A DNA stretch of 64,000 nucleotides from Phlebotomus papatasi. Lineage: Eukaryota > Arthropoda > Insecta > Diptera > Psychodidae. A program made the position numbers and the translations under genes. This document shows, piece after piece, positions 46,857-59,435 of this stretch. Positions within the stretch are counted from its first letter, which is position 1, and every line of letters starts with the position of its first letter. The DNA lies in assembly GCF_024763615.1 (NCBI RefSeq), contig NC_077222.1:107541417-107605416 (forward strand), given 5' to 3'. Under the pieces are notes generated by a model. That model had not been told where the DNA came from, made no database searches, and saw nothing but the letters and a program-made list of their open reading frames with translations.

Positions 46857-47427
46857 AGTAATTTCTTTAAATTATTTTTTTATGAAATTACCTTTAATTG
46901 AATTGATTCTGGAAAGAAATTGCCTACACATACAAATTTACTTCAAAAACCCATCTTTTTATCAAAAATTCATACCAATGTGAAGACAAGTTTTTTAAAG
47001 CGCACACTTCAATTTTGATTATGTTTTCCAAATAGCGGAAACAAATGTTTTCTGCTCAAATTGGCATTCGATTTTTTTGTTGTGTTCTGATTGTTTGAAT
47101 AGAAGTTTTTTTTTTGACAAGTTTGCAATTATTATTAAGACTTTGTAAATTTATATTGATTATATAATTTAAAAAAAACTTGGTTTTCATACTATTGTTC
47201 TTTTGTTCTACGTCCAAATTTCTCCATAAATTGGATGACATTTCGCTTCCAAATGCACGAATTTGAAAGACTTTTTGTTTTTTTTTTTTAGTTTATAAAA
47301 CTCAATTTCTTTGAGACAAATTCAATGTAATTTTTATTAATCATAATAAAGACAGTTCTATAGAATTTTGTAAAATACAAAACTTGTAATAGATAAATAA
47401 AAAAAATATCCATATAAAATATAATTA

Positions 47428-47769
47428 TACAGTAGACTCTCGCTTATCCGTGGACTCTTTTTCCGGGTGACATAAAAAAATCCGTGAGACAGTTGAATTT
47501 TAAAAATTTTGTTGACATATTTTCCCCGTTTTGGGTTTTTTTGTTAAAGCAAATGTGCTCTATCTACTGTTAATTCTTTCTCATTGTAACTTTTTTGGAC
47601 AGTACGCATGTTTAGAGAGAATGTCGATTCAGTCAGATCAGAATTCACTCCATAAATTTGCAATGTGAACAAAAAAAAACGTTAGATTTCAAACAATTTG
47701 ATGTGTATCACTCTCAAAATCCGTGTGACATTTCGGTCCCGTTCCACGGATAAGCGAGAGTCTACTGTA
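47428..47769. mobile_element. 342-bp TA-flanked MITE, pogo-type termini
   Basis: TACAGTAGACTCTCGCTTAT with CCGTGGA at the left, and the complement TCCACGGATAAGCGAGAGTC TACTGTA at the right. The body differs from the 238-bp family. Confidence 0.9.
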
Positions 47770-48412
47770 AAACTGACTGCTTTTACTTGCAGAGAGATTT
47801 TATAAAATATTCATTGATTTTTTTCTTTTTTTTAAATAAATTAAAATAAATATAGATGCTTTCTGCTTTCAGAATTTTGCAAAAAAAAATTATACGAAGA
47901 AAGTTAGGTTTTTGTCGTGGAAAAGCCATCGACTTTTATTAAAAATAATAATAATAAAAAAATCATTCGAACCATTTAACTATCCTCCTATTCCGTATTC
48001 TGATAAACAAACGAAAATTATTTTGTTTTTCATCCACCAGTAAAAAAATTGCATGTGAAAATTATTAACACTTGGATGGACCCCATGGTGTAATGACTTA
48101 AGAAGGTGTGCTCACTACATAAATAGAGAGTGACAACATGATATCTTGTGTCTCACTCTTGAGGAATTTGAATTCTGATTCTAACGACATTTTGCTGTCA
48201 ATTTGAATGGTGTGAGTCGAAAATTTTCGGCGGCGGTAAAGCTAAATTGCTCCGGCTTTTTCAATAAAAATGGTTTTCAAGACATTGTTATTAAATTCTG
48301 TTATATTTCAACGTATTATCATACGATTTCTCTTTGGCATTGCGTATACGAGCAGTAGAAAATAAAAAAATCTGCTTAGCAAAAAATTTGAAATGGTCAG
48401 AAAAAAAATGGG

Positions 48413-49347
48413 TAGGGGAGACAGGGGTAGAATTAGCCAGCAAATGAAGGTTTTTTTTCGCGCGTGATTTGTGAAAAAATGATAAGGTTTGTCTAATGTT
48501 TTTGTGTTTCATAAGTAGCATTAGGATATTGGTTGTATGAAACAGTGTAATCCAAAGCTCTAAAATCGTTGACTTTTTCTAGAGAGGATAATGAAAAAAG
48601 TATGACACATTGGCTACACTTGCCCCGGCCTGGGTAGATATAGCCACTTTTGGGGTGCTAATTGCTACCAGTTTTCCAGACGAAATTTTAAACTGGAGAT
48701 ACCAAATATTGTTTCGCTTGATACACTGAAGCCCACTGATGCTAAATATGTCATTTAAATCTAAAGCTAAAGGCTTTAGCTGACTTTTTTATGACATTTT
48801 TGTAATTGCGGCAAAATTGATGAAAATATCCTGAAAAAATCTTTTTGACAAATTGCTCATCCGAATGGCAATATTGCTTGGAATATCAATAGTACTTTTT
48901 CATCTAACAATTATCCATGTATTAGTGAAAAATCATTGATAATTTTATCCCGCCACGGGAGAATGGCTACAACTGCCCCGAGGGCTGTTTCAGTGTTTGT
49001 CATCTTATATAAAAAAAATTGGATAATTATTATCCAAGTGAAAAATACTTTTTAATTAGGTTTATTAAACCAGAAACGAGGTAAAACTATGAAATTTTGA
49101 CTATAAACTCAGAAAACCAAATTCTGGTCCAAAAACTGTTACATCAAAACTACAATTTTATACCCATTTTATAAAAATGCTTCTAAATTGTAGGATAACT
49201 GAATCAGACTTATAAATATTTCTGGCAATATGGGGATGTGTTCCTACTTTCATTAAAAAATACTTTGCTCGATGTACATTTTAGGAAAAACGAGAAAAAT
49301 CCACTGACTAATTCTACCCCTGGCTATAGGTACCCCGGTCTCCCCTA
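48413..49347. mobile_element. 935-bp TA-flanked element, TAGGGGAGAC termini
   Basis: Left TAGGGGAGACAGGGGTAGAA and right complement TAGGGGAGACCGGGGTACCT, with further inner match (TAGAATTAGCCAG / CTAATTCTACCCCTGGC). TA at both ends. No open frame of note inside, so non-autonomous. Confidence 0.8.
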
Positions 49348-51764
49348 GTAAGAAATTAAAAAGGGCAGTAAAATTTTAAAAAAATGCGTTCAGTAAAAAA
49401 TTAAACATGACAGGAAAAAAATTAAAAATTGGTAAGAAAATAAACTAAAAACGAGTAGTCAAATAAAATATTAAGAATGATCAGTAAAAATATTCAATTT
49501 AGACAGAAAACAGTTTAAAAGTGATTAAAGGCGTCTACACATTGGGAGCAATTTTCGTCAAAAATTGCGTTTTTGACAGAAATTTGACGTTTCTCCCTAC
49601 AAAGCTGCAGGGAATTTCCTTCATATAGACCATAAGACCATAAGTGTAGAGACCATAAGAAAAAATTAAAAATTTGGAGAAAAAAATAAAACCTCAATGA
49701 TAAAAAAAAATAAAAATGATCAGTAAAAGTATTCTAAGTGAGCAATAAAAAAATTAAAAAGTGGTCACCAAAATTAGCAATATAAAATAAAATATGGTGA
49801 ACAAAAAAATTTAATATTGAGCAGTAGAAATACTCGAGTTGATCAGTTAAAAATTAAAAATAAATAAAAATCTGGGTTTTTCCAGTGCATTATTATGAGA
49901 GTTAAACGGTAAAAAGTAGCTAATAATTTTTAAAAATTCATTTTATTTGGAGCAACGATACGGTATTAACCTGACGATCCGAGGAACACTGCCGATCGAT
50001 GGTGCTCTTCCCTAAAAATCTATCAGAAATTTTGGATTGTCTACAAAATTGTCTTCAAAAAACTAACAAACAGACTAAAACCAATTTCAAATTTCAAAGA
50101 TGTTTTCATGAGAATTTCATAATATTTTGCAAATTTCGAAAATTTTCATGAAATGTTCCCTATTCATCTAAACTATTTGAAAGTCTCAAAAAGAGAAAGT
50201 CATCCGAGAGATAGAAATCTCAATATCTACATACTTTTAGAGCCCACTTTAGGCTTGTAATGTGCAAAATTTCACTTGAAAATGAGGAAAAATCGATGAG
50301 AAATACATTAAAATATTTGAAAAACTTTAAAGTCAAATTTTCTCCTAAACTATGGGAGATATAGGCCTCATACTTCGCATCTCAATAGGCTTGAGATGTG
50401 CGAAAGTTCACTTGAAAATTAATAATATTTCATGAGGAAACTTTAAAGTTGATTTTTTCACTTGTCTCGCAAATGAAATAACTTCAAAACGGAACCAGAT
50501 TGAAAACACTTAGTTGCACTAATTTGATCACTTTATACAAATTTTAGATGAAACTTTTGGCCGATGAAAGACAGTCAACTTTTGGCCCACGAACCGAATT
50601 TAACATAATAAGCTGACCTGGAATTATCACAAAAAGTTTGCGCATATAATCAGGGAAAATTAAATCATTATATAAAGCAGAAAAAGCGCGAATATTCGGT
50701 ATATCTTCTTCTTTCAATAACAATAAAAGTTTCTTGTGTGAAAATACATTTATATATGCCAATTGCGATATACTTGGGGTTAAATAAAGCATCTAAAATT
50801 ATTTTTAAAATAAAATTTAACAAAAAATATGGAAATATTTCATTATGTTTAGCCGGCTGCCAAAAATAATTTTGAGAGTCGCCGCAGAAAGTTTTTGACT
50901 CACACCTCCGAAGTGTCAAATTTGCCGAATTTCTTTGTTTTTATGATAGAATATTTTATGTTGTAAATTGTGTTCTTAAAAGTAGTCTAAAAGGTTCTAG
51001 AACCGCCTTTATTGTGAAAATTTAGAATTCCGGTGCGTGTGTGACGTTTTCTTGTGAAGAATTGCGGGGCTAAGGTGCACAATTTCTCAGATGAGCTTCT
51101 TTAGATATTGCGCTATTTTTAAGGAAAATACTCACAAATTTAGGATTCATAAGCCTTACTTGGAATAAATTATTGAATTTGAAAGGAAAATGAACCGTAT
51201 TGAATTGAAATCTGAGGGTTTTTGACAGCGTTTCAGAAGTGACCGTTAATTTCACAATTTCAAAAACACCAATACTCCAGCCGCCATGTTGTGAGCACAC
51301 CTTCTTAGTTCGTTACACCATGGATGGACCCTATAGTGGCAGCCGCTGCCAATTTAGTTTTCAATGTATTTTTTATAGTGCAGAAAATGTAGTTGAATGT
51401 GTGCAGAATTTATCTGGCCATTTTTTCGTTATAAAATTTTTAATAAAAATTAAATATTAATGTAAATATATTGCAAAAACAAAAAACTGCACTCGGATGG
51501 ACCAAGTGGCAGTTGCTGCCATATGCATTTTATATGAGAGATTGACGTTCTGCAGATGTTATTTTCTTGGTTATTAATGTTTAAAAGCCCTAGAAGAACA
51601 GTTCGAAAGTATTTTTGCTAATTATTGAGATGAAATATAGGGAAAAGTGACATACCTTTAAATGCGTCAAAATTAGAATGCTTCAATTTTTCTGTTGTTA
51701 TTTCCCAAAGCTAAAATTCCATTTTGTTAAGTGAAGTTAATAGAAAATAGTTAATAGTATTAAC

Positions 51765-52097
51765 TACAGTAAAGTCTCGCTATAGGCCATCGCTCTATAG
51801 TCCACAATTTATCGACCGTTGATTTCAAAACATTGATTTTATGTTAAGTTATGTTTTTTAGTACGCAACAAGCATAATTATTTTAATATTTTTGGCAAAC
51901 TTTATTAAGTAGTTGTGATAATTGTGATCCATAATGAAGAGAGCAAGGACAAGTATCACAATCGCAAAGAAAGTGGAAGCCGTCGAGGAATTTCAATACT
52001 AAAAGTCGTTGATAATTTTAAAAAATTACATGGACTATAGTGCGACACAAGTGTCAAATCTGAAACCAAATATGGACTATAGAGAGACTCTACTGTA
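51765..52097 (+). mobile_element. pogo/Tigger deletion derivative keeping transposase N-terminus
   Basis: TACAGTAAAGTCTCGCTATA and the complement of CTATAGAGAGACTCTACTGTA bound 333 bp, with TA ends. At 51934-52002 a short frame reads MKRARTSITIAKKVEAVEEF-QY then stop, which resembles the first helix of the CENP-B/Tigger-type DNA-binding domain (K-R-x-R-x-S-x-T-x-x-x-K). A MITE born by internal deletion of a pogo-type transposon. Confidence 0.75.
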
Positions 52098-52622
52098 TTG
52101 TTCATAAAATAGAATTTTTGCTTTGAAAAATAAGAGAAAAATTAAAAATTCAAAGGCTGCCGTATTAAAAGGCAGACCACATTCCCCTACTCCATGATTC
52201 TGATAAAGATGAAAACATCGAATGGTTAGAAATCTTTAGATACAGTACCCAAGGAGATGAAATTTCTGATTCAGACACCAGAAAAGAACTGACTAAAGCT
52301 TCGAATATTAAAATATAAGTAAAAATATCAAAATATTTTATAAAATTCGATAAATGGCAGCGGCTGCCACTTGGTCCTTCCGTGACACTTTTAGTTAGGG
52401 TTCTTTCTACGAAGTGTTAAATGCTCTTGTTGACTTTTTCCACGTTAGATTGTGTTTGTCGCAATTTTTCTGATAAATTTTATAGATAATTTCGATAATT
52501 TCTAAAAAAAAATATTCTCCTAAATAATTCTCCTAACCTAACTCCTAGATCAAAATTTTCGGACCTTCCCACTCGAATCTCCTAAATCTAGGAAAAATCT
52601 CCTAGAGTTGGCAACACTGGTC

Positions 52623-52659
52623 GTCGCAGCGCCGTCTTGCGGAAATTTTGGCAAATGAC
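52623..52659 (+). repeat. 37-bp direct repeat, right copy
   Basis: GTCGCAGCGCCGTCTTGCGG then AAATTTTGGCAAATGAC; 35 of 37 identical to 44773-44809. Located about 640 bp upstream of the PP2C start codon. Confidence 0.9.
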
Positions 52660-53299
52660 AAGACGCGGGGAAGTGCGAATGTGTGAGAGAGCCAGCTGAC
52701 ATCCCCGTGTGTGATTCCCCCAAATGAAAAATCAGAATTAATCGTTGCGTGAGACGGTGTTCACAATTTACACATTGACTTCGATGCTGTAAATCATCTG
52801 TGGTCGTGATAAGGTAGTTTTCATCGCAGTGACTTATCTCCATTGGGGCTTTTAGTTGGTTTCCGAGATAAGATTACTGCCTTGACTTTTTTTTCGTGTG
52901 CGGAGGCAATCGTGCCGTCCCACTCCCACCAATGCCTTTTGCACGGTGTCGTAAGTCGCCAGAGGGCGGCTCGATGTAGTAGTGTGCAAGAAGAAGATTC
53001 CTCCAATATTTTAACAAGTGGAGAAGAAAAAATTCAATATTTATCATCAACTCTTTATCCATCATTTAGCACCAAGTGCGGAATTACAGTGTGTGTGGGT
53101 GGCAACGCGACAAGGTAGAAGAAAATCCTAAATTTTCAGTACTTTCTTCACCCACCAAAAAAATCAAAATTTTGTTTACCAATTTTCCGGAGACAGGATT
53201 CAGATTTTCCCGGGTGACAAGGAGCACGTGTGACCTGGCTAGACGGGAAAATCAATGAGACACAATTGGCTGGGGGCTTAATTTGGAGTCAACTGCGCA
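52660..53299 (+). promoter_or_regulatory. PP2C upstream region / 5' UTR
   Basis: Higher GC than the surrounding intergenic DNA and free of recognised repeats, so probably the PP2C promoter and 5' UTR. No core motif can be assigned with confidence, and short frames here are not preserved proteins. Confidence 0.45.
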
Positions 53300-56200
53300 A
53301 TGGGGCTAACACTGTCGGAGCCAGTGACCAATAAAGAGTCCGCCTATTGTCAGAATGATCAATTCCGGGTGAGTGGCACTAGCCCCCATCTCTCTGTCCC
53401 ACCTGTCCTGTCCAGCTTGATTAATGGATCTACTTCCGCAGGTGGGCTCGAGTTGTATGCAAGGATGGCGTGTTCACATGGAAGACTCCCACACTCACAT
53501 CCTGTCGTTGCCTGATGATCCACAAGCGGCCTTCTTTGCCGTCTACGATGGCCACGGGGGCGCCAATGTGGCCCAGTATGCTGGAAAGCACCTCCACAAG
53601 TTCATTGTCAAGCGGCCAGAGTATGAGGAAAACCCCGAAGAGGCCATGAAGCAAGTGAGTGTGTGTGGGAATGAGATCGTGCGAATTTCCCACACTCCAC
53701 AGATATTCTCTGCCCCACTTTGCTTTCTCCGGAAGAAAAGCTCCTCCGTCTCTCCCTGTCAATTCTTACCCAAAAATTTATTCCGGCAACTTGTCTTGTT
53801 TTTCTTTCTTTTACGAGTTATGTAATTTTTGCTGCGCTGATGAGGTCAGAATCCTAAAGTTTCTTTCCAATTTTCACTTTATTACACTTTTCACAGTATT
53901 TCATGTCATTCGATCGGACTTGAACTTTGCTAAAGTATTTTCCGATACCCCTTAAATTATGAATAGGATAGTTTAAAACTTTCCTGTAGGGAAATTCTGT
54001 ACACTGAGAAAAAAGAAGGTGCGATTAACTTTTTTTCCTCATAACTTTAACACCTTTTAGATGTAAAAATATAGGGTAAGTGTGCCAGATTTCGGCGTAG
54101 TTGCATGCAAGCGCCAAAGTCTCAAGTTTGAAATGTAATATCTTTAATAGAAATTGATTTTTTTTAATTCATTTTATTTAAGGAGTGTTGCTTAGAACCT
54201 TGTAGACAGTTTATCGTCTTTATTTACTTTAAAATCATTCTTCATACATTTTAAAATTAATAAAAAATGTGGACATAGCTTTGGTGCCCTATTTTGGCCA
54301 CCTTCAATCTCATAGTTCTTCCCCTTAGGGAATTCTTTAAATGCTTTTTTCACGTCATTTCGTTTGTCGAAGCTACATTTTTTGTTATTCTTTTGCATTG
54401 TATAATCTCTAGAGTATGTAAAAACTAAAAATTCATGGAAATTCGAGGAACAAAAAAGGTGGCCGAAATTGCAAGCTGGCCGGAATTTGGCACACTTACC
54501 CTATCAACATTTTTTAATGTTAATTTTACACCTTTTTAAGGTTAAAATTAACATTAAAAAGGGTAATTTTAACCCCCAATACACCTAAAAGGGGTAATAT
54601 TTACACCGATTTCGGATCAATACTGCAGGGTAAAATTAACATTTCCGGAATGTTATTTTAACTTTTTCGGATTTCTATCAGAGTAATAGTATGACAATGT
54701 CGACAAATTTAAGAATTTTGATGTGATAAATACGAAAAATATCAAAAACCAGATTTACATCAGTTACTAAGAGCTTCATAATGCTCCTTTACAATGGCCA
54801 TTCAATGTTCATCGGGCTTTAATGATATCCTGTTCCTGAATTTACCACAATAATTTGTTATTTGACATTGTCATATCATTACAGAATTCCTCTAGTGGTA
54901 TCCATGAAGATATCTAGGAGATTCAGAACACTTAAAATAAAGAGAAAGAAGTCTTTGAAAAAATCAAGGAGGTAGAACTGTTAAACCTCTTGTGCTATCC
55001 CAAAGAAAAATCAAAAGGGGAAATTTTCCTTCTGAACATTTTTTTAGTGCATGACTATTCTAAAGTGCCATAGGGTCGGAGGAACGTCTGTTCGACAGGG
55101 AACCCCTATTGACACTTTTGTCAAATTTTGAAAATTATTGAATGTAATCTAGTAAAATATAAGTAATAGGGTAAATGGTGGAAAGGGAGACACTTAAGAA
55201 AAAGTTCAATTTCAAATGCATTTTTAAGCCGAATAAATATATATTTTTTCATTTTCTCTGCATCATGAGATTGCTTGTGAAATATTCTAACAGAATCTTA
55301 ACAGTTTTTAATAGATATTTCAACTAATTAATTGGAATATTCCACAAATTAAAAAACTACACATTTTGAAAAGATGGACAAAATTTTGGAAAGCGGGACA
55401 AAAATTTTTGGAAAGTTGGACATAGTGATATTAATGACAAAATATTATGCGAAATATGTAGAAAATCGAATGTTGAGGGTTTTCTCTGTATACTTGCACA
55501 TTTGATGGTTATTCTAATCCCTCCTTTATGTCCGGTTAACACTTGAGGAATGCTAATTACCAAGAACTTCCTGGAAGTCCAACCAAAAAGAGGTTCTGTA
55601 AATTTCATAGACACTTCGCGCTGTCCAGCAGTTATAGTTTGGATACCTTACATTTGGATACCTAATCCGCCCAGGTCCTTTTCCACTTGCTTTGGGAGTT
55701 CTGTAGAGGCTCCTCTTTGTCTTTCTCCAGGTGTTTTTGAGATATTTACTACCCACTCTATCAGAAAAAGTGGTCTTCGGAATCTAGAAATCCTTGCAGC
55801 CTTTTCCAGGAGATTTTCTCCTTATCAGCTGCTAACTGCTGTTGCAACTACTTCTCCGGGTACTTAACTCTTTCGCGTCTTTAGGGTCATATACGACCCG
55901 GGGAAAAAAGTTTCTTTTTGGCTATTTACATTAATTGAAATCTAACTGGAGTCTTGAGAAAATGAGCCAAGAATCTTACATCCTTCTATTATGATGTCGT
56001 GCACGAACAGATAGATTTCAATTAATGTAAATACCCAAAAAAAACTTTTTTCCCCGAGTTATGACATTACCCTAAAGACGCGAAAGAGTTAAGGACCTTT
56101 GTCATCCTTGTTAACATGATTTCACTGCACAAAACTACCAAATTCATTCACAAAATCAACTTGTCCAAGATTTCATAAAACTTGTTTTAAAAGCAACACG

Positions 56201-59060
56201 AAATTAAATCACTTTTCTATCCTTTTTAAATGTAATATTTCACAAATATTTTTTGTTCACCTTTTAAATGGATGTATACTTCCATAAGAAACAGAGAAAA
56301 TGACAACTACCGTGTCAAGGTTATGAATATCACGCATGCAATACATTTTTTAAATTCTTCTTGCAAGTCACTCTTTGATTGTTAAATAACGACTTTTGCA
56401 TTTTTAACTTCTCAAATAATCACAAAATTAGGTTTAATAATCTTTTTATTGAAAATTGAAATATTTAATTGATTTATTATCAAGTTTTTTAGGAGGTGTC
56501 TCACATTCCACACTGTTTTGTCCAACTTTCCAAACTGTCTCGCTTTAGACCAATAATAATAATAATAATAATAATATATTTCTGATTCATGTCCCTGTAC
56601 AAATATTAGTACAATAGTGGCGCTGTACATAATAGTGGGGCTGTACATATAGTGGGGCCGTACATACAATCACCCTATAACGTTTTTTTTTTAATATACC
56701 TTTTACTATAAACAGAGATGTTCAAATTTCATATCCCAAATGGTAAAGAGTAGGGTGTCAATAGGTGCTGACACGAGTTCTTAAAATGTCAATAGACGTT
56801 CCTTTCACCCTAATCGAGTTTTTTTTATATTTGTGTTGACTGCTAGTAATGAATAGGGGTTTGGGAACACAATACACTCAGTCCCGGGATTATGCACATT
56901 TTTGGGATCGAAAAAACGCGCGAAATGGTGTTATGCATCGAGAAAATTTGCATACCCGCTGCAGGCGACGCAGGCGATTTGTTTTGAATGAATCGGCCGT
57001 AGAACGAATTTCACGCGGAGTAAAAGTAGTCATAACAATAAGATTCAACTGTTTAAATTTAAAACCCTTTAACGACGAGACAGTTTTCGCGGACCAAAAA
57101 TCAGTAATAAAAATGAAAGCAATGAACAAAACCAGTAGAAGGTCTTATGTCTGGCCTTCGAAAAGTCAACAGAGTCTGATTTGGTGTATTTTTTACCTCT
57201 ATGACCAATAGGAGCAAAAATAGCCTAAAAATTTAAGTATTTTTTCTGACAATAAGGGAGACTGGGGCAAAACTTGTCAAAACGCATAATTCTTTCATGA
57301 GCTCTGAGAAAACTTAAGCCATTCCTTACCATGGTATTATACATCATACGCAAATTGAGTGATTTTAGATGATTTATTCCAGGTCAGTTGGTATTCGAAT
57401 TTCTGTCGGGAATGGATTTTTAGTTACTTTAGTCCTTCAATTACTTGGAAAAAATAGCCCGACAGAGATGGGAATACATTTTGTTGTTCTTTTCTCACTG
57501 CGCGTGAAGTCATGCAAAAATTTTACTCAAAATGGCGGACGGAAAATTCGACATCCCGTCGAATTTGTTAAAATTGGCCTTCATCCTCTTTCCTGATTTG
57601 AATTCTGGTTGCCAATGTGTTTTCTTGTATAGTTACTCTATCTAAATCAATAGAGTTTGTAATGAATTAAAGTACAGAATTTAAATTCAGTGACCGTTAA
57701 GACGCGTGTTTGAGGGCGGCTCCCTGCGCCCCCATAATGGATAATTTTTTTTTCTTTATAAAAATTCATCTATTAATCTGTAGGATACTAATCCCAAAAT
57801 ACGAACATTCTATCTGAAATATTTCTGGTACATTGACTGAATGGGTTAAAATAGACTCGCCTAAATCAATTTCCATTTAAGCCGTACGCTCTGTAGCTTA
57901 ACTGGCTGTCCAATATTCCTTATTCTTGATTTCTAGCTTTAATATCTCTCAAGAAACCATATTTTATCCAAATTTGTTGAGAAGTCTAGTGGTCTAGTCT
58001 CTTTAGGACCAATGCTATAGGCGCTCTTTACATTATTTTTGTCAGTGCACCTAAAATTTCTCAGGTTCTTCGAGTTAAGTGCGAAAACCGTCTCCCAAAC
58101 CTCAACTTTCAATCGAATTTACAGATATTTCGATGTGGCTCACGTTAATAATCTTACCAACAAAAGCCTAATCTAGGCTTATCACTAACTTCAATGCATC
58201 TCACAGAAGATCAAGCTGAAGCTCTTATCTCATTCTCCATTGATTTTAAAAATCCATGAATCATTGTTTCATGCAAGGCGAAATTGTTAATTTCCGGACT
58301 AATGGGCTTTTTCAACACTGTTAAGGCATTCCTGGACATTGACGATGCGATGCTGAAAGATGAGAAACTGAGGGAGCAGATGGCTGGATCGACGGCTGTG
58401 TCCATCCTCATAAAGAATGACACGCTGTATTGTGCTAATGCTGGGGATTCGCGTGCAATTGCGTGTATCAATGGCAAAGTGGAGGTGCTGTCGATTGACC
58501 ACAAGCCCAACAATGAGCGAGAGATGAAGCGGATCTTCGAGGGAGGTGGCTTTGTGGAGTACAATCGTGTCAATGGGAATTTGGCACTGTCTCGGGCTCT
58601 TGGGGATTTTGTCTTCAAGAAAAATACCCACCTGAGTCCTGAAGATCAGATAGTCACAGGTAAAAGATTAACTATTTCCCTCCCACGGTAGGTCAGAGAA
58701 ATAGCATAGTCATCTTTTACAGCGTATCCGGATGTTGAAGTGAGGAAAATTACGCCAGAATGGGAATTTGCAGTTCTAGCCTGCGATGGTATTTGGGATG
58801 TGCTGAGCAATGAGGATGTTGTTGATTTCTGCAGACAACGAATAGCCCTGGGTCTCTATCCAGAAGAAATTTGTGAACAGCTGATGACTCGATGCCTTGC
58901 TCCGGACTTCCAGATGGGTGGTTTGGGTGGGGACAATATGACAGCTGTGCTAGTTTGCTTTCTACATGGCAAGACGTACGAGGAGCTCCAGGTGAGGTGC
59001 TCCTCCTCACTCAATAATCACTCACCATCGGAAAGTGAAGAGACTCCTGACCTCAAGTGA
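53300..59060 (+). CDS. PP2C-type Ser/Thr protein phosphatase (four exons, 317 aa)
   Basis: Metal-dependent phosphatase of the PPM family, close to Drosophila CG17746 by recall. Exons 53300-53368, 53442-53654, 58326-58659 and 58723-59060 join in phase (954 nt). The N-terminus MGLTLSEP fits an N-myristoylation signal (G2, S6). Motifs: CMQGWRVHMEDSHTHILSLP (E37, D38), FFAVYDGHGG (D59), AGSTAVSILI, ANAGDSRAIACINGKVEVLS, DHKPNNEREMKRI, VNGNLALSRALGDFVFK, LACDGIWDVLSNEDV (D227) and GGLGGDNMTAVLV (D276). These supply the metal-binding aspartates of the PP2C fold. The ATG at 53300 is preferred because the first exon matches PPM1-type N-termini and splices in phase; starting at 53424 would read into the intron. 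Intron 2 is 4.7 kb and full of MITEs. The third exon begins at the AAG acceptor giving AFLDIDDAMLK. Confidence 0.95.
54002..54684. mobile_element. CACTGA-type MITE, copy D, with nested insertion
   Basis: Inverted relative to copies A and B: CACTGAGAAAAAAGAAGGTG at left, ACTTTTTCGGATTTCTATCA at right. It is split at 54072 by another MITE. Located in PP2C intron 2. Confidence 0.8.
54072..54503. mobile_element. 432-bp TA-flanked MITE nested in MITE copy D
   Basis: TAGGGTAAGTGTGCCAGATT and the complement of GGAATTTGGCACACTTACCC TA. Removing it joins AAAAATA to TCAACATTTTT, exactly as in intact copies A and B. Confidence 0.9.
55864..56092. mobile_element. 229-bp TTAA MITE, PP2C intron 2
   Basis: TTAACTCTTTCGCGTCTTTA to CTAAAGACGCGAAAGAGTTAA; long inverted repeats including CATTAATTGAAATCT. 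TTAA on both sides suggests piggyBac-type mobilisation. Confidence 0.85.
56552..56575. repeat. AAT trinucleotide microsatellite
   Basis: Eight uninterrupted AAT units. Confidence 0.9.
57325..57755. repeat. left member of an inverted duplicate flanking PP2C exons 3-4
   Basis: Reverse-complement match to 61325-61602 and 63074-63390 once two insertions are removed. Key blocks: CATACGCAAATTGAGTGATT, TTAGTCCTTCAATTAC, GGAATACATTTTGTTGTTCT, ATTCGACATCCCGTCGAATT, AATTCTGGTTGCCAATxTGT. A dispersed element of unknown class. Confidence 0.75.
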
Positions 59061-59429
59061 ATTCCTCACACACTTCCAAGTCCTCCATCCTAAAAATTCC
59101 GGAGGACAAGTTGAAATATTCGTTAACGAATTTTCAAATCCTTTTCTGTTCTGTTCCTCTTCCAGAAAACTATTTCCTCAGTGTTTCTAGGTGATAATGT
59201 TCTTTTGTTGAATTCTGTGTAGCTAGTGTCTAACGGCTTCCTAGTGAGTTTTTTCCCACAATTTGCGTTATTGAAGAAAAAAAAACAGAGAAGAGAATTC
59301 CTTTCATGTGGTTTTGTAGGTGAAAAAACATGGTATAATCCCAAAGCATTGTAACATAGAAAGTAGTGATAAGGACATTTTTAAGTTAATTGAGAAAAAT
59401 AATGATAATAACAAAGGAACATTTTTTGC

Positions 59430-59435
59430 AATAAA
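59430..59435 (+). promoter_or_regulatory. candidate poly(A) signal of PP2C
   Basis: AATAAA about 370 nt after the stop codon; T-rich sequence precedes it. Confidence 0.45.

Larger units (their letters stand above)
44810..52619. mobile_element. 7.8-kb inverted-repeat insertion between divergent genes
   Basis: The left arm begins CAGTGTTGCCAACTCTATGA and the right arm ends AGAGTTGGCAACACTG. Matching arm sequence covers 44810-44885 plus 45830-45965 on the left (after removing a 945-bp insertion) and 52420-52619 on the right. A further inverted match lies deeper in (TGGATGGACCC and AAGAAGGTGTGCTCAC at about 48072-48110 versus 51290-51330). Outside both arms is the same 37-bp direct repeat. The interior is made of nested MITEs with no transposase recognised. 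This could be one large foldback transposon or two inverted copies of a smaller one. Confidence 0.6.

Noticed and set aside
44810..52619. hAT transposon with 8-bp target duplication
   Set aside because: The CAGTGTTGCCAAC terminus looks hAT-like, but the eight bases next to the two ends (left CAAATGAC, right GTCGTCGC) do not match.
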